Source of the DNA: Hyphomicrobiaceae bacterium
GTDB lineage: Bacteria; Pseudomonadota; Alphaproteobacteria; Rhizobiales; Hyphomicrobiaceae
DNA length: 56,320 bases
Assembly: GCA_008933705.1 (NCBI GenBank)
Contig: WBUN01000033.1
Span: forward strand, 1-56,320
Direction: 5' to 3'
The notes below the pieces were generated by a model, which saw only the letters and a list, made by a program, of their open reading frames with translations, made no database searches and was not told the DNA's origin. The stretch's first letter is position 1. Each line of letters begins with the position of its first letter. This document shows positions 19,338 through 27,917 of the stretch, in pieces. The translations under genes were made by a program, and so were the position numbers.

Positions 19338-20021
19338 ATGATGACCGTGGAAGAGGCTATCACCGGCCGGCGCAGCATCCGCGCCTTCCTCCCCGAGCCC
19401 GTGCCGCGCGAGCTGGTCGAACGCATTCTCATCGCCGCCGGCCGCGCGCCGTCGGGGTCCAACACACAGCCGTGGAGGGTGCGGGTTCTGATGGGCAAGG
19501 TGCTCGAGGAGGTGGTGGCGGAGATCAAGGCCCATCACGATTCGGGTCAGCAAGGTCACTGGGAGTATGCCTACTATCCGCGCAACTGGCGCGAACCCTA
19601 TCTTGCCCGCCGCCGTGCCTGCGGATTCGGTCTGTACAACGCGGCCGGCATCGCGCGCGGCGACACCGTCGCCATGCACGAGCAGCACGGGCGCAACTTC
19701 GTGTTCTTCGGTGCGCCGGTGGGAATGATCTTCACCATCGACCGCGACATGGAGATCGGCGCCTGGCTCGACTACGGCATGTTCCTGCAGTCGATCATGA
19801 TCCTGGCCCGGCAGTTCGGGCTCGAGACCTGCTCGCAGGCCGCCTTCGCCACGCGCCACGCGATCCTGGAGCGCCAGCTCGCCATCCCTCCCGAGCAGAT
19901 GGTGGTCTGCGGCATGGCGCTCGGCTACGCCGACCCTGGCGCCGCCGTGAACGGCTTTGTCACCGAGCGCATGGCGCTCGAAGAGTTCGTGACGTTCGTC
20001 GACCACGTGAAGAAGGAGTGA
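19338..20021 (+). CDS. Nitroreductase family protein
   Basis: 227 residues. The FMN-binding signature ITGRRSIRAFLPEPVP at the N-terminus and AGRAPSGSNTQPWRV near residue 33 are classic for the family, and the C-terminal part has GMALGYADP (the strand before the NAD(P)H site). It should be a homodimeric FMN oxidoreductase using NAD(P)H on nitroaromatic, quinone or related substrates; the natural substrate is unknown. The start has two Met codons (ATGATG). Its upstream region is the palindromic repeat array, which may therefore lie within its 5' leader. Confidence 0.88.
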   Translation: MMTVEEAITGRRSIRAFLPEPVPRELVERILIAAGRAPSGSNTQPWRVRVLMGKVLEEVVAEIKAHHDSGQQGHWEYAYYPRNWREPYLARRRACGFGLYNAAGIARGDTVAMHEQHGRNFVFFGAPVGMIFTIDRDMEIGAWLDYGMFLQSIMILARQFGLETCSQAAFATRHAILERQLAIPPEQMVVCGMALGYADPGAAVNGFVTERMALEEFVTFVDHVKKE

Positions 20022-20039
20022 GCGCCGCGCTCAGGGGGC

Positions 20040-20058
20040 GCCGGCAGCCCCTGCCGGC
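20040..20058. terminator. GC-rich hairpin after the nitroreductase gene
   Basis: GCCGGCAG (20040-20047) and CTGCCGGC (20051-20058) form a perfect 8-bp stem with a CCC loop, 19 bases after the nitroreductase stop and between two convergent units. No U-run follows in either direction, so it is only a candidate terminator. Confidence 0.35.
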
Positions 20059-20220
20059 TCGGCGGAAGAATCATCGCGCAAGCGCCGGGGCGTTGCTGCC
20101 GCGCGGCAAGCGCCGGATGTAGAAGCGCCTCGATCCCGGCACGGATCGACTGCCCAGCACCGGCGCCGCGCCCCTGTCTGCGCAGGGCGGGTCTCGCGCG
20201 GAGGGATCTGGCGCATGGCG

Positions 20221-22896
20221 CTACTCTGCTGCCTCGGGAAGCGCGGCTTGCGAGGCACTTGCCGCCAGGCGCTTCAGCTCGGGAACGCACGAGCCGCAGT
20301 TGGTGCCCGCCCGCGTGACGCGGCCGATGTCCTGCGCCGAGCAGGCGCCTTCCGCAATCGCAGCGTCGATGCGCTTGCGCCCGACCTGGAAGCAGGCGCA
20401 CACCACGGGTCCCTCGTCGGCGCCGCCGACGGGGCGGCCCGCCAACAGCGAGCGCCGATCCACGGGGCCGATCTCGGACAGCGCAAAGCAGGATTTCAGC
20501 CATTCGATCGACGGCAGCACCGGTGTCGCAGCGACATAGAGCACGGCGTCGAGGCGGCCATTGCTGAGCACGGCGACGCGGTATTGCTGCGACCGCTCGT
20601 CCTCGTAGGTCAGGCGCTCGCCTTCGGGAAGCAGGCGCTCGCTCCAGACCTCCCAGCTCGCAGGCCAGGCATCGAGCGCAAAGTGGACGACGCTCCCGCA
20701 CGGCATGTGCGAACGCGCCCAATAGGCGAGCCCTCGCGCGGCGATCGAGCGCCGCGACAGCACGAAGCCGAAATGGCTCATCTCCAGCGCGGCAATGCGG
20801 GCAGGCGTCGCCTTGGCCTCGGGCTGGCCGGAGAAGGGATCGGTGATTGGCTGCACCAGAGCGCCGACGCGGCCTGCCGAGCTGTTCTCCCCCGACCAAT
20901 GGATCGGCACGAACAGCGCACCGGGCCGCTGATTGCCGCTCGACATGACGCGCAGGGTGGCCGAACCGTGCTCGGTTTCCACCAGCGCCAGCGTCCCCTG
21001 TCCCAGACCAAGCGCCTTGGCGTCACCAGGATGGATCTCAACGAACGGCTCGGCGATGTGCACTGCGAGGCGCGCGCTCAGGCCAGTCCGCGTCATGGTG
21101 TGCCACTGATCGCGCACGCGGCCGGTATTGAGCACGAAGGGCCAGTCCCGTGACGTGGGTACGGCCGGGGCGCCCGGCTTGATCGCCACGATGCGGGCCC
21201 GGCCCGACGTGTTGAAGAATTCGCCGTCGGCAAACAGCCGCTCGGTGCCGGCACCGTCCTTGCCGACCGGCCATTGCACGGGGGCCAATGCGTCGTACTC
21301 GGCCTCGGTCATGCGCGACAGGCCGGAGATGTTGAACGCGCGCGCGCCGTCGTTCTCGAAGCCGGACAGGCTGGCGTGCTCACGGAAGATGTCGGCGGCC
21401 GAGCGATACGAGAATGCGCCGGCCCATCCCAGGCGCGCCGCTACTTGCGACAGGATCCACCAGTCCGGGCGAACCTCGCCCGGCGAGGCCAGGAACGTGC
21501 GCTGGCGCGAGATGCGGCGTTCGGAGTTCGTCACCGTGCCGTCCTTCTCGCCCCAGGCCGACGCCGGCAGGCGCACGTGCGCGAGGTTTGCCGTGTCATT
21601 GGAGGCAACGTTCTCCGACACCACCAGCAGATCGAGCCCCTTGAGAGCAGCGCGCACGTGATCGGCACGCGGCAGGCTGACGGCCGGGTTGGTGCCCATC
21701 ACCCACAACGCCTTGATCTTGCCCGCGGCGATGGCATCGAACATCTGCACAGCCTTCATGCCCTCGGTGGCGGCGAGGTTGGGCGCGCCCCAGAAGCGGC
21801 GCACGCGATTGCGCTCCACCTCCGAGAAGCCCATGTGGGCGGCGAGCATGTTGGCAAGGCCGCCGACCTCGCGGCCGCCCATGGCATTGGGCTGCCCCGT
21901 TAGCGACAGGGGGCCAGCGCCCGGTTTGCCGATGCGGCCCGTGGCCAGATGGCAGTTGATGATGGCATTGACCTTGTCGGTGCCTTGTGCCGACTGGTTG
22001 ATGCCCTGCGAATAGCAGCTCACCACGCGATCCGTGCCGGTCCACCAGGTGTAGAAGGTCTCGACGTCGCTGACGTCGAGGCCCGTCTGGCTTGCGACGT
22101 CGGCGACGCTCCCGGAGGCCGCACGGGCAACAGCGATGGCAGCCGCAAATCCCTCGGTGCAATCGCCGACGAAACGCCAATCGAGCGCCGCGCGGTCGGC
22201 GAGCCAGCACAGCAGACCGTTCCAGAGCTGGGAGTCCGTGCCCGCCTTGATCGGCAGATGCAGGTCCGCGCCTTCGCTGGTCACCGTCCGGCGCGGATCG
22301 ATGGTGACGACGCGCACGCCACGCTCGGCACGCGCCACCTGGATGCGCTGGAACAGAACGGGATGGCACCAGGCAGCATTGGAGCCGGCCAGCACCACCA
22401 AGTCGGCGATCTCCACATCGTCGTAGCACTGGGGCACAACGTCGGCACCGAACGCGCGGCGATGCCCGGCAACGGAGGAGGACATGCACAAGCGGGAGTT
22501 GGTATCAACATGCGGCGTGCCGATGAAGCCCTTGGCGAGCTTGTTGGCAACGTAGTAGTCCTCGGTGAGGAGCTGTCCCGAGAGATAAAAGGCGATCGAC
22601 TCCGGCCCGTGCACCTGGCTGATGCGGCGCAGCCCGCCGGCGACGCGATCCAGCGCCTGGTCCCAGCCGACCCGGCGACCTTCGATCTCGGGATGCAGCA
22701 ACCGGGTCTCGAGGCCGAGCGTCTCGCCGAGCGCGGCGCCCTTGGAGCACAGCCGGCCGAAGTTTGCCGGATGCGCCGGATCGCCGCCGATGACCGCGCC
22801 GCCTTCTCCGTCGGGCGTCGCCAACACGCCGCAGCCGACACCGCAGTAGGGGCAGGTTGTGCGTACGGCCGAGGATGTCTTGCGGCTGCCCGGCAT
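20221..22896 (-). CDS. nasA: Assimilatory nitrate reductase catalytic subunit
   Basis: 891 residues from the ATG at 22896, which overlaps the preceding stop by one base (TGATG). The N-terminal 4Fe-4S ligands are Cys15, Cys18, Cys22 and Cys50 (CPYCGVGC ... LCSKG). The molybdopterin oxidoreductase and dinucleotide-binding domains follow (DVVPQCYDDVEIADLVVLAGSN-type strands). The C-terminus carries an added BFD-like [2Fe-2S] domain (CACF near its start, CGSC near its end), as in Klebsiella NasA. There is no Tat signal, so it is cytoplasmic. It reduces nitrate to nitrite with a Mo-bis-MGD cofactor and is the last gene of the nas operon. Confidence 0.94.
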   Translation of the reverse strand: MPGSRKTSSAVRTTCPYCGVGCGVLATPDGEGGAVIGGDPAHPANFGRLCSKGAALGETLGLETRLLHPEIEGRRVGWDQALDRVAGGLRRISQVHGPESIAFYLSGQLLTEDYYVANKLAKGFIGTPHVDTNSRLCMSSSVAGHRRAFGADVVPQCYDDVEIADLVVLAGSNAAWCHPVLFQRIQVARAERGVRVVTIDPRRTVTSEGADLHLPIKAGTDSQLWNGLLCWLADRAALDWRFVGDCTEGFAAAIAVARAASGSVADVASQTGLDVSDVETFYTWWTGTDRVVSCYSQGINQSAQGTDKVNAIINCHLATGRIGKPGAGPLSLTGQPNAMGGREVGGLANMLAAHMGFSEVERNRVRRFWGAPNLAATEGMKAVQMFDAIAAGKIKALWVMGTNPAVSLPRADHVRAALKGLDLLVVSENVASNDTANLAHVRLPASAWGEKDGTVTNSERRISRQRTFLASPGEVRPDWWILSQVAARLGWAGAFSYRSAADIFREHASLSGFENDGARAFNISGLSRMTEAEYDALAPVQWPVGKDGAGTERLFADGEFFNTSGRARIVAIKPGAPAVPTSRDWPFVLNTGRVRDQWHTMTRTGLSARLAVHIAEPFVEIHPGDAKALGLGQGTLALVETEHGSATLRVMSSGNQRPGALFVPIHWSGENSSAGRVGALVQPITDPFSGQPEAKATPARIAALEMSHFGFVLSRRSIAARGLAYWARSHMPCGSVVHFALDAWPASWEVWSERLLPEGERLTYEDERSQQYRVAVLSNGRLDAVLYVAATPVLPSIEWLKSCFALSEIGPVDRRSLLAGRPVGGADEGPVVCACFQVGRKRIDAAIAEGACSAQDIGRVTRAGTNCGSCVPELKRLAASASQAALPEAAE

Positions 22897-24512
22897 CAAT
22901 AGACGTCCGCCTGATAGCGGCCGGTCGCCTTCATCCGTGCGATGTAGTCGTTCGCGGACGCACCGCTCATGCCGCCGTGCGTCGCGACTGCGCCGGTCAG
23001 CGCGGTCTCGACATCCTTGGCCATGCGCTTGGCATCGCCGCACACGTAGAAGTGGGCGCCCTGGGCCAGCCAGGACCAGAGTTCGGCGCCAGCCTCCCGC
23101 ATGCGGTCCTGCACGTAGACCTTGCGCTCGCCGTCGCGAGACCAGGCGGTCGAGAGCTTCGTCAGCGTGCCGGAGGCGATCATCCCTTCGAGCTCATCGC
23201 GATAGAGGAAATCGGTTGCCTCGTGCTGATGGCCGAAGAACAGCCACGCCTTGCCGTGTGCCTCCTGCGCCTGCCGGTGCCACAGGAACGAGCGGAACGG
23301 CGCGATGCCGGTGCCGGGCCCGACCATGATGATGGGCGTCGCCGGGTCGGCGGGAAGGGCGAAGCCATGCGCCTTCTGCACGTAGACCTTGACGGATGCA
23401 TTGGCCGGCAACCGGTCGGCGAGGTAGGTGGAGGCAACGCCGAAGCGCATGCGCCCGCGGATGTCGTAGCGCACGGCGTCAACCGTCAAGTGCACCTCAC
23501 CCGGCGTCACCAGGGGCGAGGACGAGATCGAATAGAGCCGGGGCTGCAGCGGCTCAAGGCACTCGAGAAACGCTTCCGGATCCGGATGGATGGGCCCGAA
23601 CATCTCGAGCGCCGCGAGCACGTCGAGCGTGGCGGCATCGCCGTCCGGGTCGCCTCCCTTGGCCAGCGCCTTCGCCTTCCTGCGCCGGTCGCCGCCAGCG
23701 AGGTAGCCGATCAACTCCAGCAGTGCGTCAGGCGCCGGTCCCAGCGCATAGTCCTCGATCAGCGCCTCGCGAAACGTCTTGCCGCCGACGGGGAAGTCGG
23801 GTGGTGCGCGCATCGCCGCCAGCACGGCGTCGGCAAGCGCTGGTTGGTTGGCGGGGAGGAGACCAAAGCTGTCCCCCGGCGCATAGTCGATGCCTGAGCC
23901 TGCAATGTCGATGATGACATGGCGCGTATCCTTCTCCGAGCCGGGCCCGTTGAGACGAACCGCAGAGCGGAAATGCGCCATCACCGGATTGTCACGCGAG
24001 TACCCGGACGCGGCGGCCTCCTTGAGGGGCGCGACAACAGGAGCTGGGGCCGGTGCCGATGCATCAGGCGCCGGCGGCGTCTCCTCCAGGAGACGCTTCA
24101 GCATGCGCGAGGTCTCCTTGCCGCCGGGAACGCACAGGTTGAGCTTCGTCTCTCCGCCCGAGGCGATGGCAGCCGAGTAGGTCTCGCACAAATAGCCGCA
24201 CTGGCCGCAATCCTGCTGAGCCATGGCGGCAAACAGCTTGCGGGGAAGCGGCCGACCCTCGGCGAGCTTCATGCGCTCGTCAATCGGCATGGCGGCATCG
24301 TGCCAGGGTGCGCCGTCATCCGCCGCGCCGCCGGCCAGCGCCTTGGCTGCCGCGCCGGGCAGCTCACCCGTGACGGGAGAGATGCCGGCGCTGGTGTCGA
24401 GCGACAGCAATCCGGCGAAGAAGCCGTTGAGCCAGGCACGCTGCTCCAGCGAGAAGGGCGCATTGTCGGGAAGGACGGGAATGCTCGCCGCGCGCGCGTC
24501 CTGAATGGTCAT
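22896..24512 (-). CDS. NADPH/FAD reductase with N-terminal Fe-S domain (Flp-like)
   Basis: 538 residues from the ATG at 24512, which overlaps the nirA stop (ATGA). A short Fe-S domain at about 100-132 has Cys102, Cys105, Cys109 and Cys127 in a CGxCGxxC...CxPGG pattern. The rest resembles sulfite reductase flavoprotein: FAD-binding RLYSISSS, then VGPGTGIAPFRSFL and the NADPH-site CGDAKRMAKDV near the C-terminus. The FMN-flavodoxin domain of true CysJ is absent. In Bradyrhizobium nas operons a similar protein (Flp) is an electron donor for nitrate/nitrite reduction, and the context here supports that role. The best electron acceptor (NirA or NasA) is not determined. Confidence 0.85.
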   Translation of the reverse strand: MTIQDARAASIPVLPDNAPFSLEQRAWLNGFFAGLLSLDTSAGISPVTGELPGAAAKALAGGAADDGAPWHDAAMPIDERMKLAEGRPLPRKLFAAMAQQDCGQCGYLCETYSAAIASGGETKLNLCVPGGKETSRMLKRLLEETPPAPDASAPAPAPVVAPLKEAAASGYSRDNPVMAHFRSAVRLNGPGSEKDTRHVIIDIAGSGIDYAPGDSFGLLPANQPALADAVLAAMRAPPDFPVGGKTFREALIEDYALGPAPDALLELIGYLAGGDRRRKAKALAKGGDPDGDAATLDVLAALEMFGPIHPDPEAFLECLEPLQPRLYSISSSPLVTPGEVHLTVDAVRYDIRGRMRFGVASTYLADRLPANASVKVYVQKAHGFALPADPATPIIMVGPGTGIAPFRSFLWHRQAQEAHGKAWLFFGHQHEATDFLYRDELEGMIASGTLTKLSTAWSRDGERKVYVQDRMREAGAELWSWLAQGAHFYVCGDAKRMAKDVETALTGAVATHGGMSGASANDYIARMKATGRYQADVY

Positions 24513-26290
24513 GGCCGGCTCCCGGTTGCGTCGAACATGGTCCTGAGCGCGTCCACCTCGTGGCGGCGGCTGAACTCGAGAAACGTTTCGGAAGTCGAGG
24601 CGCGGTTGGCGAGGTAGGCGCGGAGCATGCGCTCCACCAGCGCCGGACAATCCTCCACCCTCACGTCGCGGTAGATCTCGCGGCCCACCGCCGCGTCGGG
24701 TCCGTAGCCGCCGCCGATATGCACATGGAAACCTTCCACCGTGTCGTCGCTGTCGGGCGCGAGCGGGACGCGGCAGGCGAGCAGTCCGATGTCGCCGACG
24801 TAATGCTGCGCGCAGGAGTTGGGGCAGCCCGTCAGGTGCACGTTGACGGGCATGTCGAGCGACACGCGCGGCTCCACCCAGTCGGCGATGGCCATGGCCG
24901 TGTCCTTGGTGTTGGACAGCGCAAGCTTGCATCCGGTGTTGCCGGTGCAGGCAACGAGCCCGGCGCGAATGCTCGATGCGTGCGAGGTAAGCCCGATCGC
25001 CTGCAGACGACGCTCCACCTCGGCGGCAGCCTCTGCCTTGACCCCCGATATGAGAAGGTTCTGCCACACGGTAAGGCGGATATCGCCATCGCCCAGCTCG
25101 TCGGCGATGGCGGCGAGCCCATGCATCTGAGGAATGCTCATGCGCCCGACCGGAAGCACGACGCCGACCCAGACGAACCCCTCCTGCTTCTGCGCATGGA
25201 CGCCGATATGAGCCTGCCGAAGCTGGCAGTTGGGCTCGGAAACGTGCTCTTGCGGGACATGGGTCAGCGGCCGGCCGAGCTTTGCCTCGACCGCGGCAAG
25301 GAACTTGTCGAAGCCCCATGCATCGAGAACGTACTTAAGGCGCGCCTTCTTGCGGTCGGTGCGGTCGCCGCTTTCGATGAACACGCGCACGATGGCATCG
25401 GCGACGGCGACGGCGTCGGCCGGCTTGACGAGCACACCGGTCGGGCGGGCGAAATCCTTGTGGCCGGTGATTCCGCCAAGCCCCAGGCGCAACCAGACGC
25501 CGGGCTCGACCGGCGCGCCTTCGGCTACCGTCACGGCCGTGAAGGCGATGTCGTTGGTGTCCTCCAGAACGGGCACCATGCCGCCGCCGTCGAAAGCGAC
25601 GTTGAACTTGCGAGGCAGGCCGTGGAGCGAGCGATCGTTGAGGATGTGGTGATGCCATGCCCTGGCGTACGGCCTGGAATCGAGCAGCTCCTGCGGATCG
25701 ATGCCCGCGGTCGGCGAGCCGGTGACGTTGCGGATGTTGTCGGCGCCGGCGCCTCTGGAGACGAGGCCGATATCATTGAGCGTCTCGATCACCGACGGCG
25801 CGCTCTCGGCCGCGATCTCGCGGATCTGCAGGCCGGCACGCGTGGTGACGTGGGCGTAGCCGCCGCCCCAGCGCTCGGCAATGTCGGCGACGCCGCGGAA
25901 TTGCCAATGCGAAAGGATGCCGTTGGCGACGCGCACCCGGCACATGAAGGCGTTCTGCGCCGGCGCCACGTAGAACAGGCCGTGAAAGCGCCAGCGGAAA
26001 TTGTCGACACCCTTGGGGAACTGGCCCGCCGAGGCCTCTGCCTTCAGGCGCGCGTAGGCGTCGAAGGGATGCTCCTCGCGCTTGGCCTTCTCTTCTGCGG
26101 AGAGCTTCTTGCCCTCGGCCTCAACGCGCGCCATCGCCTTCAGATGCACGGCGTCGGGACCCGTAGGCTCAGGCGCGCCGCCGCCCAAGCCGATCGGTTT
26201 GAGCCCGCTCGCCGCCCGCAAGGCCTGCACACCCGAGACGAAGCCCTCGAGGTAGCGCTTCTGCTCGTCGGAGAAATCCTGCCCGCTCAT
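24509..26290 (-). CDS. nirA: Ferredoxin-type assimilatory nitrite reductase
   Basis: 593 residues of the siroheme nitrite/sulfite reductase family, with two repeats of ferrodoxin-like and siroheme-binding half-domains. The four cysteines for the 4Fe-4S/siroheme centre are Cys448 and Cys454 (CTGNTGC) and Cys489 and Cys493 (GCPNSC). It carries out the six-electron reduction of nitrite to ammonium in the cytoplasm. It overlaps the upstream FAD reductase by 4 bases (ATGA) and the downstream Flp-like gene by 4, so all are translationally coupled. A sulfite reductase role is less likely given the nas context. Confidence 0.93.
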   Translation of the reverse strand: MSGQDFSDEQKRYLEGFVSGVQALRAASGLKPIGLGGGAPEPTGPDAVHLKAMARVEAEGKKLSAEEKAKREEHPFDAYARLKAEASAGQFPKGVDNFRWRFHGLFYVAPAQNAFMCRVRVANGILSHWQFRGVADIAERWGGGYAHVTTRAGLQIREIAAESAPSVIETLNDIGLVSRGAGADNIRNVTGSPTAGIDPQELLDSRPYARAWHHHILNDRSLHGLPRKFNVAFDGGGMVPVLEDTNDIAFTAVTVAEGAPVEPGVWLRLGLGGITGHKDFARPTGVLVKPADAVAVADAIVRVFIESGDRTDRKKARLKYVLDAWGFDKFLAAVEAKLGRPLTHVPQEHVSEPNCQLRQAHIGVHAQKQEGFVWVGVVLPVGRMSIPQMHGLAAIADELGDGDIRLTVWQNLLISGVKAEAAAEVERRLQAIGLTSHASSIRAGLVACTGNTGCKLALSNTKDTAMAIADWVEPRVSLDMPVNVHLTGCPNSCAQHYVGDIGLLACRVPLAPDSDDTVEGFHVHIGGGYGPDAAVGREIYRDVRVEDCPALVERMLRAYLANRASTSETFLEFSRRHEVDALRTMFDATGSRP

Positions 26291-27510
26291 CCCATCGCCT
26301 CCGCGAACGCCTGTCCGAACGCGAGGGCCTCGCGAAAAGCCGCAACGGGAGCCGCTGTGCGGATCAGCTCGGCATACCAGAGTGCATCGCCGGTGTCGCC
26401 GACGAGGGCTGCACCCGCGAGCCGGCCGTCACGAATGACCAGCTTGCGATAGCTGGCCGCCCCGTGATCGCGCACGATGATGGCCTCAGCACCGGCTCCT
26501 TCGAAATCGCCGGCCGAGAACACGGGAACGCCGGAGACCTTGAGGTTGGTGGCCAGCACCGACCCCAGGTAGCTCACCGGCTTGTTGACGATCGCTGCCG
26601 CAGCGACGCGCGCCTGCTCGTAGGCCGGCTCGACGAGCCCGTAGCAGCCGCTGCGGTGCTCCACGCACTCGCCGATGGCGTGAATGTCTGCGACCGAAGT
26701 CTGCAGCCGGTCGTCGACGAGAATGCCACGCCCGATCTGCAGCCCGCCGGTCGCGGCCAACGCCACATTCGGCCGTACGCCGACGGCCATGACGACCAGT
26801 CCGCACGCGATGCGGCGGCCGTCGGCGAGTTCGACGCTCTCGACCGCGCCTTCACCATGGATGGCGCGCGTCTGCGCCTGCAACAGCACCTTTATCCCCC
26901 TGGCCTCGAGCGCATCCTTGAGCAGGGCTGCGCCCTCGGCGTCGAGCTGGCGCTCCATCAGCCGGTCCATCAGGTGCACGAGCGTAACGGGCACCCTGCG
27001 CCTGGCCAGTCCGTAAGCCGCCTCAATGCCGAGCAACCCCCCGCCGATGACAACGGCAGCGGTCTTCGCGCCGGCCGCGGCCTTGAGGTCCGCCACATCG
27101 GCGAGCGTGCGGAAGGTCGTCACACCGGAAAGCTGCTGGCCCGGCAGATCGAGACGGATCGGGTTGGAGCCTGTCGCCAGAACCAGGACGTCGAAGGGAA
27201 CGGTGACGCCGTCGGCAAGGACGACTTCACGCCGTGCGGAGTCGAGGGCGACCGCCGGCTGACCGGTCTTGAGCACGATGCCGTGCTCGCCGTACCAGGC
27301 GCGCGACTTGAGCGTGACATCACCAGCCGCAATCTCACCGGCAAGCAGGGAGGAGAGCAGCACGCGGTTATACGCCGGCTCCGGCTCCGCGCCGATCACC
27401 GTGATGTCGAAGCGACCGGGTGCAAGCTCCAGCACCTCCTCGAGGAACTTGAGGCCTGCCATACCGTTGCCGACGAGAACGAGGCGCTCGCGGGCCATGG
27501 TCGTGGTCAT
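26287..27510 (-). CDS. NirB-like FAD/NAD(P)H oxidoreductase
   Basis: About 407 residues from the ATG at 27510 (AGGAC upstream). It has an N-terminal FAD Rossmann motif LVLVGNGMAGLKFLEE, a central NAD(P)H motif VVIGGGLLGIEAAYGLARR and the VLVLATGSNP strand. This matches the N-terminal FAD half of NADH-nitrite reductase NirB, but the BFD and siroheme halves are absent. The Klebsiella assimilatory reductase NasC has this arrangement and passes electrons to the BFD domain of NasA. It is the first gene of the nas operon and lies directly downstream of the NasT-type antitermination leader. Confidence 0.85.
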   Translation of the reverse strand: MTTTMARERLVLVGNGMAGLKFLEEVLELAPGRFDITVIGAEPEPAYNRVLLSSLLAGEIAAGDVTLKSRAWYGEHGIVLKTGQPAVALDSARREVVLADGVTVPFDVLVLATGSNPIRLDLPGQQLSGVTTFRTLADVADLKAAAGAKTAAVVIGGGLLGIEAAYGLARRRVPVTLVHLMDRLMERQLDAEGAALLKDALEARGIKVLLQAQTRAIHGEGAVESVELADGRRIACGLVVMAVGVRPNVALAATGGLQIGRGILVDDRLQTSVADIHAIGECVEHRSGCYGLVEPAYEQARVAAAAIVNKPVSYLGSVLATNLKVSGVPVFSAGDFEGAGAEAIIVRDHGAASYRKLVIRDGRLAGAALVGDTGDALWYAELIRTAAPVAAFREALAFGQAFAEAMG

Positions 27511-27578
27511 ATGAGCATCGTCCTTTCCCGGGTTGGCGCCCCGAATGGGTCGCGCCTGCTCTGTTTCAGACAGCCAAC

Positions 27579-27626
27579 AAAAAAGCCGCATCTGAGGGTC
27601 GCTTCCTGCGTCCCTGAGATAGCGGC
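27579..27626 (-). terminator. Intrinsic terminator in the nas operon leader
   Basis: On the minus strand GCCGC (27622-27626) pairs with GCGGC (27585-27589). Inner segments ATCT/AGAT, AGGG/CCCT and CGC/GCG complete a long interrupted stem with an AGGAA loop, followed by a T6 tract (27579-27584). It lies 69 bases before the first nas operon start codon. It is a premature terminator, not the end of nasS, because it shares its 5' arm with an upstream hairpin that would prevent its formation. Confidence 0.8.
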
Positions 27627-27651
27627 GTTGCTATTGGCCCCTCGTTGAGCC
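27619..27651 (-). promoter_or_regulatory. ANTAR-type two-hairpin antiterminator (NasT target RNA)
   Basis: Hairpin P1 (27636-27651) is GGCTC-AACGAG-GGGCC and hairpin P2 (27619-27634) is ATAGC-AACGCC-GCTAT, separated by one base. Both have hexaloops with A at position 1 and G at position 4, the signature of RNAs bound by ANTAR-domain antiterminators. The 3' arm and part of the loop of P2 (27619-27626) are also the 5' arm of the terminator, so P2 and the terminator are mutually exclusive. nasT, encoding an ANTAR protein, is 1.5 kb upstream. Confidence 0.8.
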
Positions 27652-27917
27652 GTCCGGCATCCGTGGCAGCAGGGTGCCGGCGGATTGCCTCACTCAAACT
27701 TCATGCCAGTCCTGGTTTCTCAAGATTTTTCCATTGAAATCAATGCATTATGCCGACATGAGCACATTGGCGGGCTCAGCCCGGTGCCGGATTTTTGGGC
27801 GATCTTTCTCACGCGCTGCCGCCCGCTTCGGCATCTGTCGGCCAATGGCGCGCAGGCCTGCGCCACTCTCGGAGCGGCCTGCTCAACGCCTATCGAAGTC
27901 GCAGGCGGCAGACACGG
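27652..27917 (-). promoter_or_regulatory. nas operon promoter region
   Basis: The rest of the 407-base gap between nasS and the nas operon (27511-27917). It must hold the operon promoter, because the leader hairpins begin at 27651. A weak sigma54-like TGGCAT-N5-TTGAG (27693-27708, minus strand) lacks the consensus GC of the -12 element. An inverted repeat ATTGA-AA-TCAAT is at 27733-27744. Neither is strong enough to name a regulator, though NtrC/sigma54 control would be expected for this pathway. Confidence 0.4.

Noticed and set aside
24513-25319. Longer N-terminus for the Flp-like reductase
   Set aside because: The extra 269 codons overlap nirA on the same strand in another frame and are Arg/Ala-rich without motifs; the ATG at 24512 has the expected ATGA overlap.
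27507-27518. Three-codon upstream reading frame (ATG CTC ATA TGA) overlapping the first nas operon start
   Set aside because: The purine-rich site is too close to that ATG for normal initiation, and such a short frame is likely by chance.
27693-27708. Sigma54 promoter for the nas operon
   Set aside because: TGGCAT-N5-TTGAG has the GG of the -24 element but lacks the GC of the -12 element; kept only as a remark in the promoter region entry.
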